Shown here in pieces: positions 51,825 through 54,575 of a stretch of DNA of 54,575 nt (within the stretch, counting starts at the first letter, position 1; each line of letters begins with the position of its first letter). Origin of the DNA: Candidatus Izemoplasmatales bacterium (GTDB taxonomy: Bacteria; Bacillota_I; Bacilli_A; Izemoplasmatales; Hujiaoplasmataceae); NCBI GenBank assembly GCA_041649275.1, contig JBAZNL010000011.1:1-54575 (forward strand), read 5' to 3'. The notes beneath the pieces are model-generated. The model was not told the origin of the DNA, did not search any database, and worked only from the letters and a program-made list of their open reading frames with translations. A program made the position numbers and the translations under genes.

Positions 51825-51852
51825 GACCGTCCGTTCTCCGGACGGTCTTTCT
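51825..51852 (+). terminator. Terminator after the CAT-family gene
   Basis: GACCGTCCG (51825-51833) pairs with CGGACGGTC (51839-51847), then TTTCTTT. Confidence 0.82.
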
Positions 51853-51875
51853 TTCGCTTTTTTTACCGAATCCAT

Positions 51876-51923
51876 TTGACTTTCGGCGAAACCGTAGTAA
51901 ACTGAATCTGTTGCGTGCGCAAC
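51876..51923 (+). promoter_or_regulatory. MarR-exporter promoter and operator
   Basis: TTGACT at 51876-51881, 16 bp, TAAACT at 51898-51903. A perfect inverted repeat GTTGCG-TG-CGCAAC at 51910-51923 covers the start-site region. This position fits autorepression by the MarR protein encoded 25 bases downstream. Confidence 0.72.
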
Positions 51924-51947
51924 GATAAGACACGACGGAGGACCCGT

Positions 51948-52391
51948 ATGACCGGATGCATGAAGTACATCAGCGTCACCGCGCGATGCGCGATCCAATT
52001 CCACGGCGATCGACTCGCCGACCTCGGACTGAACGGTTACCAGAGCAGCTACATCCTGCATCTCTGCCGCCAGCCCGGGATCTCGCAGGAGCGGCTCGCG
52101 CAGCGTCTCCACGTGAATCGCAGCAATGTCACGCGGCAACTCGTCCTGCTCGAACGGCTTGGTTACGTCGAGCGACGGAAAAGCGCCGACGACCGGCGCG
52201 TGATCGAGGTGCATCCGACCGCGAAGGCGATCGAGGCGCTGCCGCGCGTGCGGGCCGTCCTTCGGGAATACAGCGACTATCTCTGCGCGGAGTTCACCCC
52301 CGCGGAGACGGAAACCCTGAACGCCCTCCTCGAACGCGTCGCGGCGAGGGCCGAGGCCCGCGACGCGAAACGGAAGGAAGACGCCCGATGA
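51948..52391 (+). CDS. MarR-family transcriptional regulator
   Basis: Start 51948 (MTGCMKYISVTARCAIQF) follows GGAGG; 147 residues. The winged helix-turn-helix shows QPGISQERLAQRLHVNRSNV and the wing RRKSADDRRVIEV. MarR dimers repress by binding palindromes and respond to ligands. Its stop overlaps the exporter start (ATGA), so the regulator and both exporter halves form one operon, a standard layout for drug or metabolite efflux control. Confidence 0.94.
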   Translation: MTGCMKYISVTARCAIQFHGDRLADLGLNGYQSSYILHLCRQPGISQERLAQRLHVNRSNVTRQLVLLERLGYVERRKSADDRRVIEVHPTAKAIEALPRVRAVLREYSDYLCAEFTPAETETLNALLERVAARAEARDAKRKEDAR

Positions 52392-54097
52392 AGCGCGTCT
52401 GGGGGTTCGTCCGGCCGCATCTGCCGGTGATGAGCCTGCAGATCTTCATCAAGTTCGCCGCCACGGTCATCGAACTGTTTTTGCCGTGGATGCTTTCGAC
52501 TATCCTCGACGACGCGGTGCCTTCGGGGGACATGAACGCCGTCTTCCTCTGGGGCGCCCTCATGGTCCTCTGTTCCGCGCTCGCGCTCGTCGGGAACATC
52601 GTCGCCAACCGGATGTCGACGAAGATCTCGCGGGACATCACCGAACGTCTCCGTCACGATCTCTTCGAACGCGTCTCGGCCCTCTCGTGCGCGCAGACCG
52701 ACCGCTTTACGATCCCGTCGCTCATCTCCCGGCTCACCTCCGACACCTACAACGTCCATACGATGATCGACCGGATGCAGCGTCTCGGCATCCGCGCGCC
52801 GATCATCCTGCTCGGCGGGATCTTCGTCTCGCTCACGCTCGAGCCGATGCTCACGCTCGTCCTCGTCGGCACCCTGCCGCTGCTTTCGCTCGTCGTCTGG
52901 TACGTCTCCAAGCGGGGCATCCCGCGCTACACCGAGACGCAGGTCGCCTTCGACCAGCTCGTCCGCAAGGTCCAGGAGAACATGACCGGCGTCCGCGTCA
53001 TCAAGGCGCTCTCCAAGACCGAATACGAGAAGGAGCGCTTCGACGAGGCGAACCGCCGTCTGATCCGCAAGGACCAGCGCGCCGGCAACCTGATGGCGAT
53101 CACCAATCCGGCGATGAACGTGCTCCTGAACGTCGGACTGTCGCTCGTGATCGTCGTCGGCGCCTTCCGCGTCGACGCCGGCGTCTCGCAACCGGGGACG
53201 ATCATCGCCTTCCTGAGCTACTTCGCCCTCATCCTGAACGCCCTGATGATGGTGTCGCGCCTCTTCATGATGTATTCCAAGGGCGCCGCCAGCGCCCGGC
53301 GCATCGCCGAGGTCCTGGATGCGCCGGACACGATGGCGACCGCGGAACGTGACCACGAGGACGGTGAAGACCACATCGTCTTCCGTCACGTCGACTTTTC
53401 CTACAACAAGATCCAGAACAACCTGTCCGACGTCAGCTTCGCCCTGAAGCGCGGCCAGACGCTCGGCGTGATCGGTCCCACCGGCAGCGGCAAGACCACG
53501 CTTCTGCAACTGCTCCTAAGGTTCTACGACCCCGACCGGGGCGAGATCCGGATCGACGGCGACCGCCTCGACGGCATGCCTACGGAGGTCCTTCACACGA
53601 AGTTCGGCGTCGTCTTCCAGAACGACTTCCTGTTCGCGGACACGATCCGCGAGAACATCGACTTCGGCCGGGCGCTCGGTGACGAGCAAATCGTCGCCGC
53701 GGCGAAGACCGCCCAGGCCGATTTCATCGCCGAACGGCCGGAAGGACTGGATCACGTCCTGACGGTGAAGGGCGCGAATCTGAGCGGCGGCCAGAAGCAG
53801 CGTCTTCTGATCGCCCGCGCGCTCGCCGCCCACCCCGAGATCCTGCTGCTCGACGACTGCTCGAGCGCGCTCGACTACAAGACCGACGCGGCCCTCCGCC
53901 GCGCGCTGTCGAAGGAGTACGGCGACACGACCTCGATCATCGTCACCCAGCGCGTGAGCACGATCAAGAACGCCGACGCGATCCTCGTCCTCGACGAGGG
54001 AAAGGCCATCGGCTACGGCACGCACCGCGAACTGCTCTCGTCCTGCGCGAGCTATCGCGAGATCTACGAAGTGCAGATGGGAGGGACGGCGCGATGA
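52388..54097 (+). CDS. ABC exporter half-transporter 1 (MdlA/YheI-like)
   Basis: The ATG at 52388 overlaps the MarR stop; 569 residues. Six transmembrane segments occupy about 1-300. The ATPase domain has Walker A GPTGSGKTT near 364, Q-loop VVFQNDFLF, signature NLSGGQKQR and Walker B LLLDDCSSALD. The residue after the Walker B Asp is Asp rather than the catalytic Glu, typical of the degenerate half of heterodimeric exporters. Partner gene overlaps by 4 bases. Substrate unknown; multidrug or lipid-like. Confidence 0.93.
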   Translation: MKRVWGFVRPHLPVMSLQIFIKFAATVIELFLPWMLSTILDDAVPSGDMNAVFLWGALMVLCSALALVGNIVANRMSTKISRDITERLRHDLFERVSALSCAQTDRFTIPSLISRLTSDTYNVHTMIDRMQRLGIRAPIILLGGIFVSLTLEPMLTLVLVGTLPLLSLVVWYVSKRGIPRYTETQVAFDQLVRKVQENMTGVRVIKALSKTEYEKERFDEANRRLIRKDQRAGNLMAITNPAMNVLLNVGLSLVIVVGAFRVDAGVSQPGTIIAFLSYFALILNALMMVSRLFMMYSKGAASARRIAEVLDAPDTMATAERDHEDGEDHIVFRHVDFSYNKIQNNLSDVSFALKRGQTLGVIGPTGSGKTTLLQLLLRFYDPDRGEIRIDGDRLDGMPTEVLHTKFGVVFQNDFLFADTIRENIDFGRALGDEQIVAAAKTAQADFIAERPEGLDHVLTVKGANLSGGQKQRLLIARALAAHPEILLLDDCSSALDYKTDAALRRALSKEYGDTTSIIVTQRVSTIKNADAILVLDEGKAIGYGTHRELLSSCASYREIYEVQMGGTAR

Positions 54098-54575
54098 GTC
54101 CGAAGACCGGTCCCGATTTCGGCAAGGGCATCGCCGGAAGCGGCAAGTTCGAACGTCCCACCGTCAAGACGACGCTTATCCTCCGCCGCCTCGGAAAATA
54201 CTTCTATGCGTACAAATGGCTGTTGCTTCTGGCCTTCGTCCTGAGCGTCGCGAGCAACCTTCTTTCGCTTGTCGGTCCGAAACTGTCCGGCTACGCGATC
54301 GACGCGATCGAACCCGGGGCCGGAAGCGTCGACTTCGCGGTCGTCTTCCGCTACGTCGGGATGATGGTCGGCTTCTACGTGATGTCGTCGGCGCTGGGAT
54401 ACCTGCTCGCGCTCCTGATGATCCGGCTGAGCCGGAACATCGTCTACCGGATGCGCAAGGACGCCTTCGACAAGCTCGCCTCGCTGCCGGTCGGGTTCTT
54501 CGACCGGCATCAGACGGGCGACATCATCAGCGTCATCTCCTACGACATCGACACGATCAACGCCTCGCTGTCCAA
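54094..54575 (+). CDS. ABC exporter half-transporter 2 (MdlB/YheH-like), 3' end outside window
   Basis: The ATG at 54094 overlaps the preceding stop (ATGA). The 160 visible residues contain an N-terminal cytoplasmic stretch (about 1-45; TLILRRLGKYFYAYKW), then transmembrane helices with SNLLSLVGPKLSGYAIDAI, a second membrane pair (YVGMMVGFYVMSSALGYLLA) and RMRKDAFDKLASLPVGFFDR, which is the conserved intracellular loop of ABC exporters. The ATPase domain is beyond the edge and should carry the consensus catalytic Glu if the pair is heterodimeric. Confidence 0.92.
   Translation, partial: MSPKTGPDFGKGIAGSGKFERPTVKTTLILRRLGKYFYAYKWLLLLAFVLSVASNLLSLVGPKLSGYAIDAIEPGAGSVDFAVVFRYVGMMVGFYVMSSALGYLLALLMIRLSRNIVYRMRKDAFDKLASLPVGFFDRHQTGDIISVISYDIDTINASLS

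Overview
The window looks like chromosomal DNA of a GC-rich (about 60%) bacterium of the Bacillota/Mycoplasmatota (Mollicutes-like) assemblage. The evidence is a T-box leader, a dnaX-ybaB-recR cluster, an RNA polymerase delta subunit gene next to pyrG, a class II aldolase, and many lipoproteins with long Thr-rich linkers after the lipobox Cys. TGA is used as a stop throughout, so the code is standard and this is not a TGA=Trp mycoplasma. A secreted DNA-degradation theme (SNase, endonuclease I, OB-fold/lamin-tail lipoproteins) recalls wall-less Izemoplasma/Hujiaoplasma-type lineages, but the taxonomic assignment is an inference. No rRNA, tRNA or CRISPR array was found.

Layout. (1) 1-5100 is a lower-GC accessory island. 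It holds the 3' end of an Rhs/YD-repeat gene with its variable tip, a lipoprotein, a large serine recombinase, an orphan second Rhs tip, an RDD membrane protein, and about 560 bp with no gene. (2) 5106-7535 is a T-box-controlled operon of an AlkD-like DNA glycosylase and asnS. (3) 7569-11745 has a phosphatase lipoprotein convergent with a minus-strand membrane operon (unknown gene, NfeD, RDD, SPFH slipin). (4) 11861-18793 is a housekeeping block: ttcA, mnmE with a parS-like site at its 3' end, a stand-alone Enzyme I N-terminal domain protein, dnaX, ybaB, recR and a small membrane protein.

(5) 18919-31132 is a long co-directional locus. It encodes a CUT1-type ABC importer (ATPase, two permeases, binding lipoprotein), an SNase lipoprotein and a 1947-residue repeat lipoprotein, and it ends at a strong terminator. 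(6) 31173-35680 has a Wzy/O-antigen-ligase-like membrane protein, a Fic protein with a repeat-rich promoter, and a minus-strand endonuclease I lipoprotein. (7) 35767-40481 has two tandem DHH phosphoesterases, a DUF1934 protein, rpoE (delta) and pyrG behind a leader hairpin. (8) 40546-45798 has a five-repeat PPC-like lipoprotein, a PadR/DUF1700 pair and an M32 carboxypeptidase. (9) 45845-54575 has tldD-tldE, fba, two uncharacterised genes, a CAT-family acetyltransferase, and a MarR-regulated heterodimeric ABC exporter cut by the window edge.

Taken together, the extracellular nucleases, the phosphatase, the importer and the DHH nanoRNA/nucleotide phosphoesterases would fit a cell that scavenges environmental nucleic acid. 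That link rests on gene content and proximity, not on any direct evidence of substrate. The items most worth pursuing are the Rhs tip/recombinase arrangement, the nuclease-importer locus with its giant lipoprotein, and the lone Enzyme I N-terminal domain.
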